A stretch of DNA of 64,000 bases, taken from NCBI GenBank assembly GCA_019828545.1, contig JACVRA010000171.1:310001-374000 (forward strand), written 5' to 3'. This DNA is from Paracamarosporium sp. OC-R06-R3 (Eukaryota > Ascomycota > Dothideomycetes > Pleosporales > Didymosphaeriaceae). Made by a program: the position numbers and the translations under genes. Positions within the stretch are counted from its first letter, which is position 1, and the number at the start of each line of letters is the position of its first letter. Shown here in pieces: positions 21,364-35,000 of the stretch. A model generated the notes under the pieces. That model searched no databases and was not told the origin of the DNA. It worked only from the letters and a program-made list of their open reading frames with translations.

Positions 21364-23151
21364 CTAGCGAATCGTCGCCGACTTGACGGTGCTAGCGGTC
21401 TTCATAGACGCAGAACCTGCAGCGGCGATGGATGGTTGACCGGGCTTCTTCTCGAAAATCTTCCAGAACTTGAGAGACTCGTCCGCAGCGGCGGTAGCAA
21501 GCATCTGGCCATCAGGACTGAGGCAGCTGTGCAAAACGCGAGATTCGTGGGCTGGGACTTCCATGTTCTTCACACCAGAGGGGTAGCTCCAGATGCTAAG
21601 AGAGTTGTCGGGGAAACCGCCAGTGCTTACGATCTCCTTGTAGTGGGTGCTCCATCGCAAACTAGTGACTTGAGAGTCAGTGGAGATGTTGTTGATGCGA
21701 GCACCAGTAGTAGTGTTCCAAAAGTTGATTTGACGGTCGTTGGAGCCACCACCAGTTGCAAGGAGGTTGGATTGCCAGGGGCACCATGAGATTGCCTTGA
21801 CAGCAGCACGGTGGTTGGTCTTGGTGAACTTGGGAGCTACAAGAGAGCGAGCATCCCAGATCGAAACCAGGTTGTCATTGGCACCAGTGGCAAGCTGGGC
21901 TCCATCGGCGCGCCATTCAAGACCACAAACTTCGCCGGTGTGGGACACGAGCTCGGCAACCTTGTGTTGCGCCACGCGTACATCATGGTTGTAGACGAGA
22001 CCGGAGCGAGCACCAGTAGACAAAATGTGCTTGTTCCAACCCATGACTCCAACGCGGGTCTCGTGGCCGAACATGCTTCGGAGCTTGGTACCCTCCTCGA
22101 CGTCCCAAATCTGGACTTCACCAGATCCGAGACCAACACCAACGTAAGCACCATCACCAGACCATTTAACAGATGAGATGTAGGTGTCGGTCGGACACTC
22201 CAACAAGGAGGCAACGGAGCCTGAGTCAGCAGACCATATGTAGACGGAGCGCTCAAGGCCAATGGCGACTTGGTTGCCAGAGGACCAGTCAAGAAGGTTG
22301 AGGTAGTAGTCGTCAACGAGGCCAGGGGCATCAAGCACTCGCTCGGGTGCCGAGGGAATGCGACGGCGGCTCTGGGCATTGACGCTGGTGGTAGGCTTCA
22401 AAGGGCGGTTGTATTGCGAGCGGAGGTCGATGGGCTTCGACGACTCAGGGGGCGCAGGTTTGAACGCGAGAATACGAGTGTTTAGGTTGACACCGCATGC
22501 TGAGGCGAGTGACGATTGGTATGCGACTGCATCAGGGGCGGGCTTCTTGGACTGTGGCCTGTCGTCGTCGTCATCCTCTAGAGTGAGACCTTCGAGGGAA
22601 AGGGTAGGCTCCTCATCCGACGCACGTCCACTCAAGTCGAATGTGCTCGCGGCAGAAGCTAACACTGATGAGCCCTCGCCAGTTGAGCTGGATTTCGGTC
22701 GCTGGTCGAGGTCAATCTTGCTTGTGCCGACGTTGCAGGTAGCCTCGCTTGCCGTCCGGTTGGGAATAAAACGGTCAGCGGAGTTGTATGCTATCCTGGT
22801 CTTGGTGGGTCGAGATCGAAGGGTGCCGTCCTTCTTTGACCTGGCGGGCGTCTTGGTCGACGTGGTTGTACCCGTACCCGTCAACGTCCACTCCGAGACA
22901 CCGAGCTCCAACCGCCGCGGCGAGTTACGGGCGATGTTTGACTTGGGGGAGTCTCGGGTAGTCTTTGAGACAGAGCGCTGGATGCGGGCCATGAAGTTAC
23001 CGCCATGGATAGACTCATGCGCCAGCGCATCTGGAGTCTGGTTGCGGGGTGTGCGTGGAGAGGGCGTCAATGGCATCCGACCGCCAGCGGCGCGGGTGGA
23101 GAAGACCGATGAACGGCTCTTGACCGGGGTCAAAACGGCTGGGCTGGCCAT
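21364..23151 (-). CDS. CDC20: Cdc20/Slp1, WD40 activator of the anaphase-promoting complex
   Basis: Single exon, 595 aa, starting at MASPAVLTP; an in-frame ATG six codons upstream is less likely. The C-box DRFIPNR is at residues 126-132. A basic, proline-rich N-terminal region precedes an acidic linker. The short motif ILAFKPAPPE matches the KILRAP-like region of the family, and seven WD40 blades fill the C-terminal half (for example VKWSGDGAYVGVGL, ISWCPWQSNLLATGG). The protein ends in -TIR, the Ile-Arg tail that docks on the APC/C TPR subunit. Family knowledge: Cdc20 recruits mitotic substrates such as cyclin B and securin to APC/C and is the target of the spindle checkpoint. EVVSTGG-type blade 6 and the DDYYLNLLDWS start of the propeller favour Cdc20 over Cdh1. 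I see no KEN box by eye. Confidence 0.93.
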   Translation of the reverse strand: MASPAVLTPVKSRSSVFSTRAAGGRMPLTPSPRTPRNQTPDALAHESIHGGNFMARIQRSVSKTTRDSPKSNIARNSPRRLELGVSEWTLTGTGTTTSTKTPARSKKDGTLRSRPTKTRIAYNSADRFIPNRTASEATCNVGTSKIDLDQRPKSSSTGEGSSVLASAASTFDLSGRASDEEPTLSLEGLTLEDDDDDRPQSKKPAPDAVAYQSSLASACGVNLNTRILAFKPAPPESSKPIDLRSQYNRPLKPTTSVNAQSRRRIPSAPERVLDAPGLVDDYYLNLLDWSSGNQVAIGLERSVYIWSADSGSVASLLECPTDTYISSVKWSGDGAYVGVGLGSGEVQIWDVEEGTKLRSMFGHETRVGVMGWNKHILSTGARSGLVYNHDVRVAQHKVAELVSHTGEVCGLEWRADGAQLATGANDNLVSIWDARSLVAPKFTKTNHRAAVKAISWCPWQSNLLATGGGSNDRQINFWNTTTGARINNISTDSQVTSLRWSTHYKEIVSTGGFPDNSLSIWSYPSGVKNMEVPAHESRVLHSCLSPDGQMLATAAADESLKFWKIFEKKPGQPSIAAAGSASMKTASTVKSATIR

Positions 23152-23833
23152 GACTGCAAGCTCCCACACTATGCAGCGTTAGCACGTGAATCAAAGTGGG
23201 GCATCCGAGCTGCCCTACCTGTGGTTTTCCTGTATAGTTTTTGCTGTTGATGAACAAATATTAGTAGTAGACAATGGTTGTAATCGATGCTTTGAAGTAT
23301 TGATTCGAAGGTATATTGCGCGTTTGAGAGATGGAGTGAGGTAGCGGGCGTGGTGAGAGCAGGTGAGGTAGGTAGTGTGAGAGCTGGATGGAAGGCTCGA
23401 TGCATGCACATTAAATACGGTTTGTTTACTCGCTATGGTTGGGGGGGCAACGGCGGCAGGCGCAGCCGGGCCACCGATGACATCACGTGCGCCCTGGCGC
23501 CCTGGCGACGGCTGCTCGTTTCGGAAGATCGTTGCTCCTTCCGACATTCTGCCGGTGTGCGTTTGTTTCACCGCCCGGTCTGCCCTCCGCCAGCTCAGCT
23601 AAACTTTTGCACCCACAGCCAGGATCAAAGACCCACACTCTTGTACGCGCCCATACTCTGCCTTTATTTCCGCTCTTCCAGGGCGCAATAACATCACCGC
23701 CGCTGATCCCTATCGCCATTGCCAGGCTTCAAATGCCTTGTTGGTGCCGATAGGGTGATCCACATTACCGAACCGCCTACAACAAACCCACATGAATCCC
23801 CTGTCCCCACTTTCCTAGTGTCTGTGCATACCA
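23152..23833. promoter_or_regulatory. Divergent promoter region of CDC20 and kelch-BTB gene
   Basis: 682 bp between divergent start codons. It contains a TGACATCACGTG stretch near 23478-23489, combining a CRE-like half site with an E-box (CACGTG), plausible for bZIP or bHLH binding. A C/T-rich leader lies before 23834. Use in either direction is inferred. Confidence 0.4.
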
Positions 23834-26045
23834 ATGGCGCAACCTCACCAACTGCCTGTCTCTTTGTTCGCTGGCAACCAGGCCGTGACGAATACGCCTC
23901 AAGCCGCTCTCACCACCACGACAACCAGCACCGGCCACTCCGCCAGCAACACGTTTGTCATGTCTGCGAGTCCAACGCGGAATCGCAGGTCTACGACCGA
24001 GGGCTACAAGCCAAAGCTTATAACCACTGTTGGCGCGAAGCCCGCGTGCCTCGTCAACGCCTCGGTAACTTATGTTGGCAAAGATGAGATCTACGCTTTC
24101 GGTGGCTTTGACCAGTTTACTGATGAAGGTGAATATCTTGTATCATATATATGAGTCAAATGCACATGGCTAACAACGTGCAGTTTATAACCATGTGCTC
24201 CGCTTGAACCTCGTCACTCGCCAGTGGAACCTTGTCGACAATTATGGCGATATTCCCGGCGTTCGCATGGGACACACTGCGTGCCTTTGGCAAGGTGACA
24301 AGCTGCTTGTGTTTGGCGGTGAAAATGAACATCGACAACACCTCGCCGACGTTATCGTATTCGACTTGAAGACGGCCCATTGGACTCAGCCCGAGCTTCA
24401 TGGTCCTACCCCTCGTGGCAGAGCTCGCCATTCAGCGGTAATATACGATGAGAAACTTTACATCAGTGGGGGACAAACAGGACATGATAGCGTGTTAGAC
24501 GATATCTGTTTCTTGGATCTGAAGACATGGACATGGTCGCGAACTTGGAGGTTCGTGCCCCGCTACGATCACGCAAGCTGGATCTGGAATGGTCGAATTT
24601 GGATATTTGGGGGTATCAATGACGAGATGGAGAAAAACAATGAGATCTGGTGGTTGGACCTCCGCGGTAGCCCCGGCTTCGAAACAGCCATGAACTATGG
24701 CACAGTGGACCGAACGCTCCTCTCTTCGCGAAACCGCTTCACTACTTCCGGATCCAGCTCGCTTGCGACCGGTAGTACTGGCTATACGGCGAACTCCAGC
24801 ATTCAGTCCAGCTCTCTGGGTCCCCCTCGATCTCCGTATAGCACGGCCCCTGGTTCGATATCCTCTCTAAAATTTCATTCAAGCCCGAATCTCCCGTCCC
24901 AGGCTGCAGGCATGCATTTTCACGTATTTTCCTCAGGCTGTATGCTTGACTTTGTCACACCGGCAGAGTTGAGTTGCGAAACTAGTCTTTCTAGTCTAGA
25001 GCTCGATGTCCTTCGATGGCAGAAGCTAGCAGACGGGAAGGATATGTACAATCCGAATTATCGCTGGCACTACTGCACCACGAACGCGGAAGGCACTCAC
25101 GCTTGGCTGCTTGGTAGTCCCGCTGAACCAGCCGCCGACGGCAACGGTGTGAGCCCTGGAGAGTACCTCAGCGATGTGTTAGCTATCGATTTGCGTAAAT
25201 ATGGGATCCTGGGCAACGAGCTGGCGACCGATCCTCGGGCCAAATTACCATCATCCGATGCGAACGTGACGTCTCATCTGACAGGAATTGGCGCAGATTT
25301 GTCTTTGACTTTCGACAAACCGCCCGAGTCGGGCAGCGGAGCTGATTTTGTCGTTACAGCGGATCCGGACGATTTAGAAGATGTTACCTCGCCCACAGAT
25401 GAGTCTACCGCAGTCGCACCCGTTTCGCAACCCATACATGTTCACCGTCTCATCCTACACGCTCGCTGGCCTCACTTCGCTCGTCTTTGGAGTGCTCAGA
25501 TGGCAGAATTCCATTCCAAGAAGATGCACATTCCTGAACCGTACTCTGCAGTTCGGGCCTTCCTCTTCTACTTATATACGGACAGTATCGCAGCCCACCC
25601 AACGAACGGACCTACCTTGAATGATGTCGCTGGCATGCTGGTCATGTCTAATATTTACGACATGCCGCGCCTGCGTCTGCTCTGCGTCAACCGATTGAGT
25701 CGCGAACTCGATATCGAGCACGCAGCTATTATCTGGGAGCGCGCTGGAACCGCTAATGAAGAGTGGTTAAAGCGCAGGGCAGCAGCGTTCTGCTTGAACA
25801 ACTGGGGCAAGGTTGTTCGCACAGCTGGGTTCCGAACTCTTGGCCCATTAGCCGTTATGGATCTTTGCGCCGAAGCAGATGTCGACTCGCGCGTGGTAGG
25901 CGGCGAGGAGCTCGAAATGCTAGGTCAGCTCAATCGTCCATTTGCTACCAATCGAAAACGCAGCCTCGGTAGTGCAGGTGTTCTCACAGCCGGCGAGGAG
26001 GAAGGAGACGAGGAGGTGGAGGACGATGGCATGGACGTGAACTAG
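23834..26045 (+). CDS. Kelch-repeat and BTB protein, Ral2-like
   Basis: Exons 23834-24128 and 24184-26045, 718 aa. The 55-nt intron has a GGCTAAC branch site. Kelch blades cover about residues 75-280, with repeated YAFGGFD, LLVFGGEN, LYISGGQ and IWIFGGIND cores each followed by a spaced W. A Ser/Gly-rich linker follows, then a BTB/POZ-like region from about residue 517 (VHRLILHARWPHFARLW ... IPEPYSAVRAFLFYLYTD) and a helical BACK-like tail. The C terminus is acidic (EEEGDEEVEDDG). The architecture matches S. pombe Ral2, which works with Ras and its exchange factor in mating and cell shape. I infer the same role but cannot exclude another kelch-BTB family, for example a Cul3 adaptor. Confidence 0.88.
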
Positions 26046-29000
26046 GAAAAAGGAAGGACTGGCCTATGAACCTTTTGCATCATTTTGGCGTTTTCATTAA
26101 CTGATTGATCATATATTTAGCATCTTGGAACAGCGTGGCGTCTAAAGGATTGGTCTTTTTGAAAGCTTTGGATAGGCAGACTTCGCTCTATGGTGATGCC
26201 ATGAGGCATTCTTGGGTTCGCAACCGGCAAGTGCTTGGAATGAGAAGGACGAGCATCATATTGGCGTTTTGGAATGTCATGAATGATGACTAGTATGTCA
26301 CATAGTATGAGCATGAATAAATGACCTCTAACCTGGATTTATCCGAGTATCGCCACAAGTTTAACTCTTCTATGTAGTGGTCGGGACATCCATAGACCCG
26401 ACGCAGTGAGGTATGACTGGTAGCTAGCTCATGGCTGATCTTGTATAATGTGACTGAGCTAAAATGCGGCGCTTCACTAACATTGTAAATCAGCAAAGTG
26501 TTCTGCAGTGCGTACAGAGAGCGGCGAGGAGGAAGATTACAATTATTCATGATAGGAATACGAATCCACCACGGTGAGTAAGCAAATAGAGAACGTCTCG
26601 TCTACATGCACTATGAACGATGCCAACTTCTGGTTAGCGAGAGTGAGCACATAGGGAGAGGCCCAAAACTTTTGCAATTTTGAACGTGTTTACGCTTTTG
26701 AATATAAACCCTGGTTTAGACGATAGTATCAGAGAACTGTTTGATAGTTAAACAATAACTGTTGCTTCCCATAAACGAGTCTACTGCCTTTAGGAAGCAA
26801 ACAGCGATAAGTGGCAAAAGTAGATTACTGTAATTGTGCAAGACTTGTGCTGCAGCGCATGCTAAGGAGTTCATCATTGTGCTTAGCGCAAGAAACAGAT
26901 GAGCTAATATGTCTCGTATGTCGACCTAATGTTACAGCAAAGTAGCCATTCAATTTTGCGCGAATGTGTACGTAAACAATATCTGCGATCACAGAGTCTC
27001 GCTGAAAGATGGCTGTTATGATTCGGTCACTTGAAAGTACGTTGCCAATACTATTGGCTACGTATTACTACAGCGATGACGCCGCGTTAATGTTTTCCCT
27101 ATCCAATAGAGATGATTTGCAGAACTTACAGCCAGCTATGACGACATTACTCGAAGAAGAGGAAGCCAGTTGTTGATCATCGATATCTCCGCGTTGGCAG
27201 GGCGATGCGACTCTTGATAATGCATGCAGGGATCCGGCTCACCAATTTGCGGCATGTTGTTCTATTGAATTCGGCAATCGAGACCCGAGAGATTGCAATA
27301 TTGAAATCATCCGTCATCAGGCGTCCAACCCCGGGCTTGGTTACTATTGCGCATCACAAGATGCTTGCTAGGAAGTGAGATATCGTATGATTACAAGAAG
27401 GGCTGTCTTACTTGATCTAGGCAGGACTCGGAAACCAAGTATTTGTGCGCGCAAGAAAGGCACAAGTCAGCATTTTCTATAATGTGGGTTGAATAACGCT
27501 CGTCGTTGTATCGTTATCGCCGGCCCGAAGGACTTCATTTCGTTGTGATTCTACAAGGAACCCTACATTAGACATCTAAATATTACAGTATACAGGCTAC
27601 CATCCGTAGTCTGATTCAAGCGGATGATGCACCTATGGCAGCACATCAGTGCATCCCTGTACGCAAACAACAGATCTCTTCGGGTTGAGGGAAATGCCAA
27701 ATCTTTACTGTTGATGGGTTTCTAAAATGGCATTCGCGGTTGCAGTCGATCATAGTGGCGGATCAAGACCTACACGTCCTAAGAGTGTACTAGGTAAAAG
27801 TGGAACGCGTCCGGCTAGCCAAGGCGTGAGACACGCGCAGGCCCACCACCTACTATATTAGCGTACGAAAGCCATGACTGGCTTACCACTTGATGTGAGG
27901 TCGAGCATTAACATCTTCTGTAAAGGGACAGTGTAGGGAGCAGAAGTACCAAAATTGATGTAAACCTTCACAATTACTTCAACAATATCCAGCCAAGCGA
28001 CGAAACTGAGGTCCACTCTACATCAATCAGAATAACTTTCTAGCAAGTATCCGGGTATGGTGGAGCCAGCTGGCTGCGCCGGCTTTGAACGTCATGTACT
28101 GCTTGTTGTATACCGACCCCTATAGTTCCCGTCTTAATCGGCCCTGCTTATAAGTGCTCCTTATCCCCATTCGAACGCTCCTACGCCTCTCACATAAGGC
28201 AATTTTGTCTCTATATGAGCTCACGACAAAATTTGTATGCGCCGCTCAGCCGGATCAATCCTTCCGCACTACCGGTCGCCCTGCCGCCAAACGAACGATG
28301 CATCCTGCAAGCCACCATAAGCTCGCCGACAGGGCGGCACTAATGGTAGATCGGACAACCAGCGGTACCGAGAAAATATCGGGTCGCTGGGATATACAGC
28401 CTCATGGGGCGTGCACGCGGCACATCTGATGTGGGAAATCCCCCGCTGACCGTTTCAGAAGCCTAATCGCTGAGGAGGCGTTGCAAGCGCTATCGCTTCT
28501 GTGGCTTGCTGTCAGCCAAGTGAAGTATAAAGGGATGAAAGAAGCATATCTTAAGCTCGTCTTGGTTTTTGATGTCTTTTCTCCCTTCTGTCTTATCAGC
28601 AGCTCCGCGCGCGATCGATCTGTACCCTAGAGATGCGCAATCCACGCGACTGCGTAGCTCATTTTTCGTTATACTATCCGAGACTCTAACACGGTATCAT
28701 AGATACACTCTCTTAACAGACGCATGGCGTATATGGTTGTTGAACGAGTGCGTATGAAAGGATTCGCCGCTTTCGCTTGCCTAGTCTCATACTGTTTCGG
28801 CCCGCCAGTGTCAGCACTGTTTCCATATGTGGGAAGGTGTTGTTCAAAAAAGGCTGTCGTTCGGATGGTGAGGCATAGGCGCTTATTTGAACTGGTTTCA
28901 AGATATGTGGACCGAATGAGGCTTCGATACAACTGCGTGCAGCGAGCAACCTCTCTTCGATCAACGATTTCAGCACGCCATTGCCGTACTGTTACGTCTC

Positions 29001-32000
29001 GTCTCGATGCAGTTCACTGTACGATTCAATGTAATGCTCGTAAGCTAATTCATAGCGACTAAAGTCCACTCAAAAAAAAATTGCAAGTAAGAGACTAAGG
29101 ACAAATCGATCGGAAAGAGTTTCGAAGAGGCTATGAAGAATCGACAAGTCCTCCGTGGCCCAACGAGAGCAGGATTACAGGACTATATCAATATATTCAC
29201 AGGGCACAAAAGAAGGCATCTGTCCAACACTATTGATTACATGCCATTGGAGCGGTAACGTGTGGGATACAAGGTGCTCAGGAAAAGAGATATTTACGCT
29301 GATTCGAAACTAAGAATGGAATAAGGCGGACGTACCCGTTGTTGGGATCAAGGAGACCAGCGTAGCTGAAGCCAACTGCATCCAGGCAACCAACACCAAT
29401 TCAGGCAACCGAACACCATGCGCAAATCGCACAAATCGATGCCCTGGAGACGTTTAATGGTCCTTAAGGCTATGATAAAAGAAACAGAATCTTAAGTTCG
29501 GAGCCCCCAACGCCGGTTCGCACGAACTCAGTAGCTTATGCCACGGTGTACGTGCGCGGCGCTGCATAGTGAGACTGGACATGGTGTTTGGTCGGTAGGT
29601 TTCCAGTTCTGGATGCAATTAACATTAAGATTCACGAGTGCCAGATGTCTCGGTTGGAGTCGCGGAGAGCAAAGGATGACTTTCCTAGCGTTCTCTTACG
29701 GCAGGCACCCACGATGGGCGTGCTTGCAGGGTAACTATCCAGGAGTCAGAGAGCTAGATACGGAGAGGTCAAAGGGGTGAGGAGAGATGATGCTGTCGCA
29801 ATCAACATGACACCGGTACTCATTGTACTAGGCACTATTCTGCATGCCTGGTACCCATGCTCCGCATCGCAAATGAAAGGGGGCTATTCTACGGATCGTT
29901 CACGGATCTCAATATGCGCTCTAGCCCCCGAGGAGCCGGAATGAAAATGTATTACGTGTGGGCTAGAAGCAAGAGCAGGGCTACAATGGAAACTAGGAAG
30001 AAGTAGAATGAAAGAGTTAGTGGCGTATTGTAGGGTTGTTCAACGAACCCCGAAGTGATGGTAGTCATCGATGCTTGTCTCGTTTCTCGGATCCAGCACT
30101 TGATCCCTGTACAAGGCACACGAGTCCCTTCTGTGGGGCTGTTTTGGTCATTCCAGCAACCTTTAACATTTTTTTTGAAAGAGAATGGGATATGCAAATG
30201 GAACGATATGCCTCCAACAATCATCCTTGTCATACCTCACAGCTCCTTCACTGTTTACGAGAGGCTATCGACTGGCGTGAACCGCACTACAATCGTTGTC
30301 ACAACCGACCTCGATCTTAGTTGGGTATAGATGCGAAGAAGCATGGACAGCAAAAGGGCCCTTCTGGTGGAACTCTATTGTTTCATCGATACGATATCGC
30401 GCTCGACCATTAGAACATGTGGGGTAGAAGAACGCCTTACTTCCGGACATGAAGTGTGCCTACTCCAATCCGGGAGTGATTCCGAAGACGCTCAAGCATC
30501 CGCGAGACACAGTCCAACGGCGTATACCGCCCCAGAATAGGCAGGGAAGCGTTCCATAAGGATGGGGCCGACATCGAGCTGATACATGCTTGGCCGGGGC
30601 TCCTGGACGGTGGAGCTTGTGCATCGACTCGGCACTAGACGTTTCCTGCATCAGCAAGCCATGTACGAAAACTGGACCATATGAGACGTGTTGTCTGCTA
30701 GGGTCACGGCGAAGTTTCGTTACCTGGCAAACGTACCAAATTCGAGGAAGGGGCCCGTGCCGTAGTGGCGATGGTATCACGCGTCACATCGACAGAGGCG
30801 GTAATGTGATTGTCCAGGATCAACTGTATGCCTCCTCCAAAATCTAGCTTACACCAATGTGCAGTTAGAAGCTAGGATACGAGAGACGGTCTGCAAGCGG
30901 ACACCGAAGACCCACCAGCAGAAGCGGGGCGTTCTCTATGAAGTTGGTCGGGTCAAATGCTGCAGAGAGCCATGGTCACTCCGAACATGTCGGCTGAGTC
31001 GAGTGCGCCTGACTCAGTTTAGCAAAAGTACAAAGTTAGAAAACGCAAGGCGTTCAGTGTGTGTCGCTTCTCCGGCCGAGCCCGCCAAACGCAAGATCGT
31101 GATCATCCTGATGAGTTTCTCCTACGGTAGAATTGAAAGTCTGGATGCGATTGAAGGAACACCAGCAGAGCAGTGTCGGATCTTAACATTTGGGGCTTGT
31201 GCAAGATGGGCTCTCTCCTTATCCAGATGAGGTTAGCGTACTACACAGCCACTTGGCGATACTATATTCGGCCAATCCTATGTGGGATGAAAGCGCTAAG
31301 TGAGCCCTTGGTTGAGCGAAGTGATGGTATTAATATATATCACTGCAAACGTGGTCCTTCCAGAAATCAACCGACTCGGTGAATGTTTCTTTGCACAGGC
31401 AAAGGGCGTTGTGAAACTGCAGACCATGTTCTGCGTCTAGCTATGCGATGTTGCACGGAAAACGAATCTCCATGGGGAGTAACATTGTCTAGAATTATAC
31501 TGTCCCGGACACCCAGAAGAACAGAATCAGCTCCATTCTCGCATCACAGCTGGTAGTGTTGTGCTAAGCTGTAAAAGAGATAGCCCAGCTTGTGTGCACT
31601 GCGAGTAAAGAAGATGCAGAGTTTGTAAGGATGCGCGTATCTGTTCCTGAGGATCTCCTAGAATTAGATAGCGGACCTCAGTCCGGCAGACGGACACCGG
31701 CAGCCTTGACGCGGTAGCACGCGCTTCAACATCTCCGCCAGACCACATAGCGCGAACATGCTCGCGCCAAAAATAGTCGTGAAGAGCAGTTCCAACCGGG
31801 CCGCCGTTCGACTAGCCCGCCGAAAAGCGCGCCGTGCCTGGCGGTGCGACGCGAAACCAACAATCGGCTTGAAGCCCAGGCGGGAATACCGGAGGTAGGA
31901 TAACATGCAAAGTATTATGGCATCGGATGAAGGCGACATCTTTGCCACCACAGGGCTGAATGATAGTCGTGATCAGCAGTGTTCGAGATCTGGGGAAATT

Positions 32001-35000
32001 GGCCACTGATGAGCGCGGCGGTAACGGCGGCCGTCCACGCCCGCAGATGTCTGTAAATGCGCGGTGAGCTCCGTGGGGAGCATGACAGGTCTTACACCGT
32101 CTTGCGAAGGAATCATGAAAGAGTGATGTAGATGTCACCGCTCCTTTGCAGTGCTCTTTGCGATCGCAGCACCAAGATCACTGCAGAACAAGCGGTGACA
32201 CGCGTGATCTGCTTCGCCCTATGCCAGTTTTGGCCTACCGAACCTCAAGTCATCCTACGCTACGCATCGCAACTTCTTACCACGATGACTCAAAATCGGC
32301 ACTGTGCGGGAACAATGGATGCTTAGAATCTAGGGAAAGTAGGTAAAGCGTCTTCTAGCGTATCGGCTCCCGCGGCCAGAGCCCCGAATATACTGCATAA
32401 GGTTTACAAAGACTCCGACAAAGACAGATATCAGATGGCATGACGCCCGGGCACACCGTACAGAGAAGAAGTCCACCAACAAGAACACAATCTAAAAGCA
32501 GGGGTCTGAGAATGCAAATACTCCAATGCCATGCAACTCGTCACCCGTGACCAGTGCGCCATGCAATTCACCACAAACGTAATCGTACAAGCCTCATTCC
32601 GACTCTTAGCATGCATGTCGTCCTAGTCATCCCAGTCATTCCGTATGATATCCCTAACCAAACTCCGTGCGAATGCCTTGCGCAAAAATAGCCAATGAAT
32701 GATCCCGCAGAAGAAACAATCAAACGAGCGCCAATCTGTGCCGAGTCCAGCTCGAAGAAGTGAATGCATGCGCCATGTATGCGCCCCGGAAGTTGATGAA
32801 ACAGGTATCGATAGCAGTATGCAGATCGTATATTTGTTTGAGGCGTGATTCATCGCCGTGTGGAGTAGGCACCACTTCCATAGCCAGAATCTGGGAGCAC
32901 TCCCGTGCCGTAGGCAGCCTCCGGTCGGTGGCTGCTATGACTGCTGCAGGCATAGCCCACGAGGACCGTTTTCTCTTGCACCATGTGGCCACGCTGTCCA
33001 TGAGCTGCACAGGGGTCGATCGAGTGCCTGTAGTAGAGGCACCGGCAGACAGAGTACCGTTCGACGACTTGATAGCACATGGTTGAAATGTATCGACTGA
33101 CAACGATGAAGATAATGGACACGAGACGTTGCGGGAGTTTGAAACGATGAGACGAATGAGACAGGCTAAGAACGCTAACAGTTGGAAAGTGCGGTAGAGC
33201 AGTGAAGGAATGTCAGGATCCTTGCGGCAAAGAAGCTAGAATATATAGCAGTAGGAAGAGTATAGAAGCAACTGACAAGAGACAGCTGCGGATGGTTGTA
33301 GCCCAAAGAGCGGCCTGCCGTGACGCATGCTGCGGGATTGTCAGGCAACGGAATCCATATGTAGGTACAGACGCTGACTGTATGCCAGATGGTGCTAACA
33401 TGGTACTGGGATGGGGCAGTAGAACGAACGAGCACAGCCATAACGGCCGCTAGCGATGTATGGGAAAAAGGACAGACGGTAGGCGTGGTTCGGAATCGGC
33501 TGCGGCATGGTTAGCGAAGATGGTTCGCTCGCTGGGGAAGTTCTCAGCTGGGGCCGACCAGTGTACCGGCCCTCTAATTGGGCAGCGCGACGACATGCAC
33601 GACTCCTTCGTCCGAAGTGAAGTGAAAGTCTCAGGCAGCGCCGCCCACGGGCGCAACCGCTGCCCTGCCGCGGTAAGCTATAACCAAGGGCCCCGTTCTG
33701 CAAATGCTGCCAGGGCCGGCGAGCATGCGCAATGTGCCTGATACAGTGCGACTGTCCCTGCGCAGAGGCCAACCCGTGCACCAGACAGCATGCAGCAAAT
33801 CTCTCGCCAAAGCGGGAGCCCGAGATTCGGGGTCAGCCATGTTTCTGGAATAGAGGCGCATAGCGAGCATGTAGTAGAGTGGGAGTGGAAGGCTGACGTG
33901 GGTTAGACAAGCCCGTCTTTTCTCTCCGGGGGGCTTTTCCCTGCGCCCGGCAGAGCTACCATGCACGGCCAAGCAGGCGGGAGGGCAGCCTTGACGCCAC
34001 AGCGAGATCCGAGACAGATGGCGTGCGCTTCTGGACTCCACGGGTAGGGTTGTAGTACCGTTATACGCAGACGTACGGCGCCCCGTGAGGATGTCGTTTC
34101 GCCTGGGCCAGGAGGCTGCTTCTCGGCGAGGTAACGTGATCGCTTAAGCAGCCAATGGCGCCAGTCATGCCATGCCGCAACGCCTTCTTCGCCTTGATCA
34201 TCAAGCCAGACACCCACCTTACCTGGCGCGACGACGGAAGCAGGCAATGACTCTGTTTAGTTCCCATTGGCATCACGCAGAGGGGCTCCATCATCACAAC
34301 AACATCAGCAGGACTGCTTCCGGCTTGCCGATCACTGTCGGCCTCCCCTAGTCCAGGCGCCTACAGGCTGACCAGCTGAGCGCGGCTCGGAACATGGCGT
34401 ACGCGTACCGATTTTACGCTGCAAGTGGTCGAGGAACACGATGTCCAGGGCCCTTGTCATCGAAATTTACTCTCCTTCATCATCATGATGGTCCTGCATG
34501 CAATCTCCATCTTATCGTCTTCACCGCCTACAGTCCCATAATTCATGACTAGCACACAGCAGCACCGCCGCCATCACTACCTTCTGGACCCCAGTACACA
34601 CGTTCTAATTACCCATCTGAGTAGTCCGCACAGACGAAGCCACAACGTTTGCCGGCGAGGATCCTTGGGACCACTTCAGGTCGCACCATCTACCCTGCCG
34701 TTGTTTGGCATTCCGTGCGTCGTCTGTAAGCTTACCTGTGGTAGCTCCTGCAGCCCTATGCAAGAACCCGTTTCTGTCCACGTGGTTGCCATCCGATTGT
34801 TTCACTCTTGGACAGTACCTTTTGACAAGTGTAAAAGTGACGTCGACAACATGACGCCAGCAATCTTTATTATTAAATACTGTCAACGCTGGTCGCATCG
34901 AAAACGACCGCGACTCGCTCTGCAGCTCTAGGAAACGTCTGACGTCGGCTCCGCAATCGGGACAGGGTTTCGGACCCCACAAAAACGAGTGAATGGAGTA

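Noticed and set aside
22358..23182. 274-codon plus-strand ORF opposite CDC20
   Set aside because: It is the antisense shadow of the CDC20 reading frame, with unnatural Val/Arg/Ser-rich composition.
28572..28757. Short ORF starting MSFLPSVLSAAPRA behind a TATAAA box, resembling a small secreted protein
   Set aside because: The hydrophobic start is short and the remainder is Arg-rich without cysteines or conserved pattern; not enough to call a gene.
32720..33103. 127-codon minus-strand ORF in the gene-free interval
   Set aside because: Composition is somewhat protein-like, but no domain, signal peptide or consistent exon partner is visible; an overlapping 108-codon plus-strand ORF is equally long.
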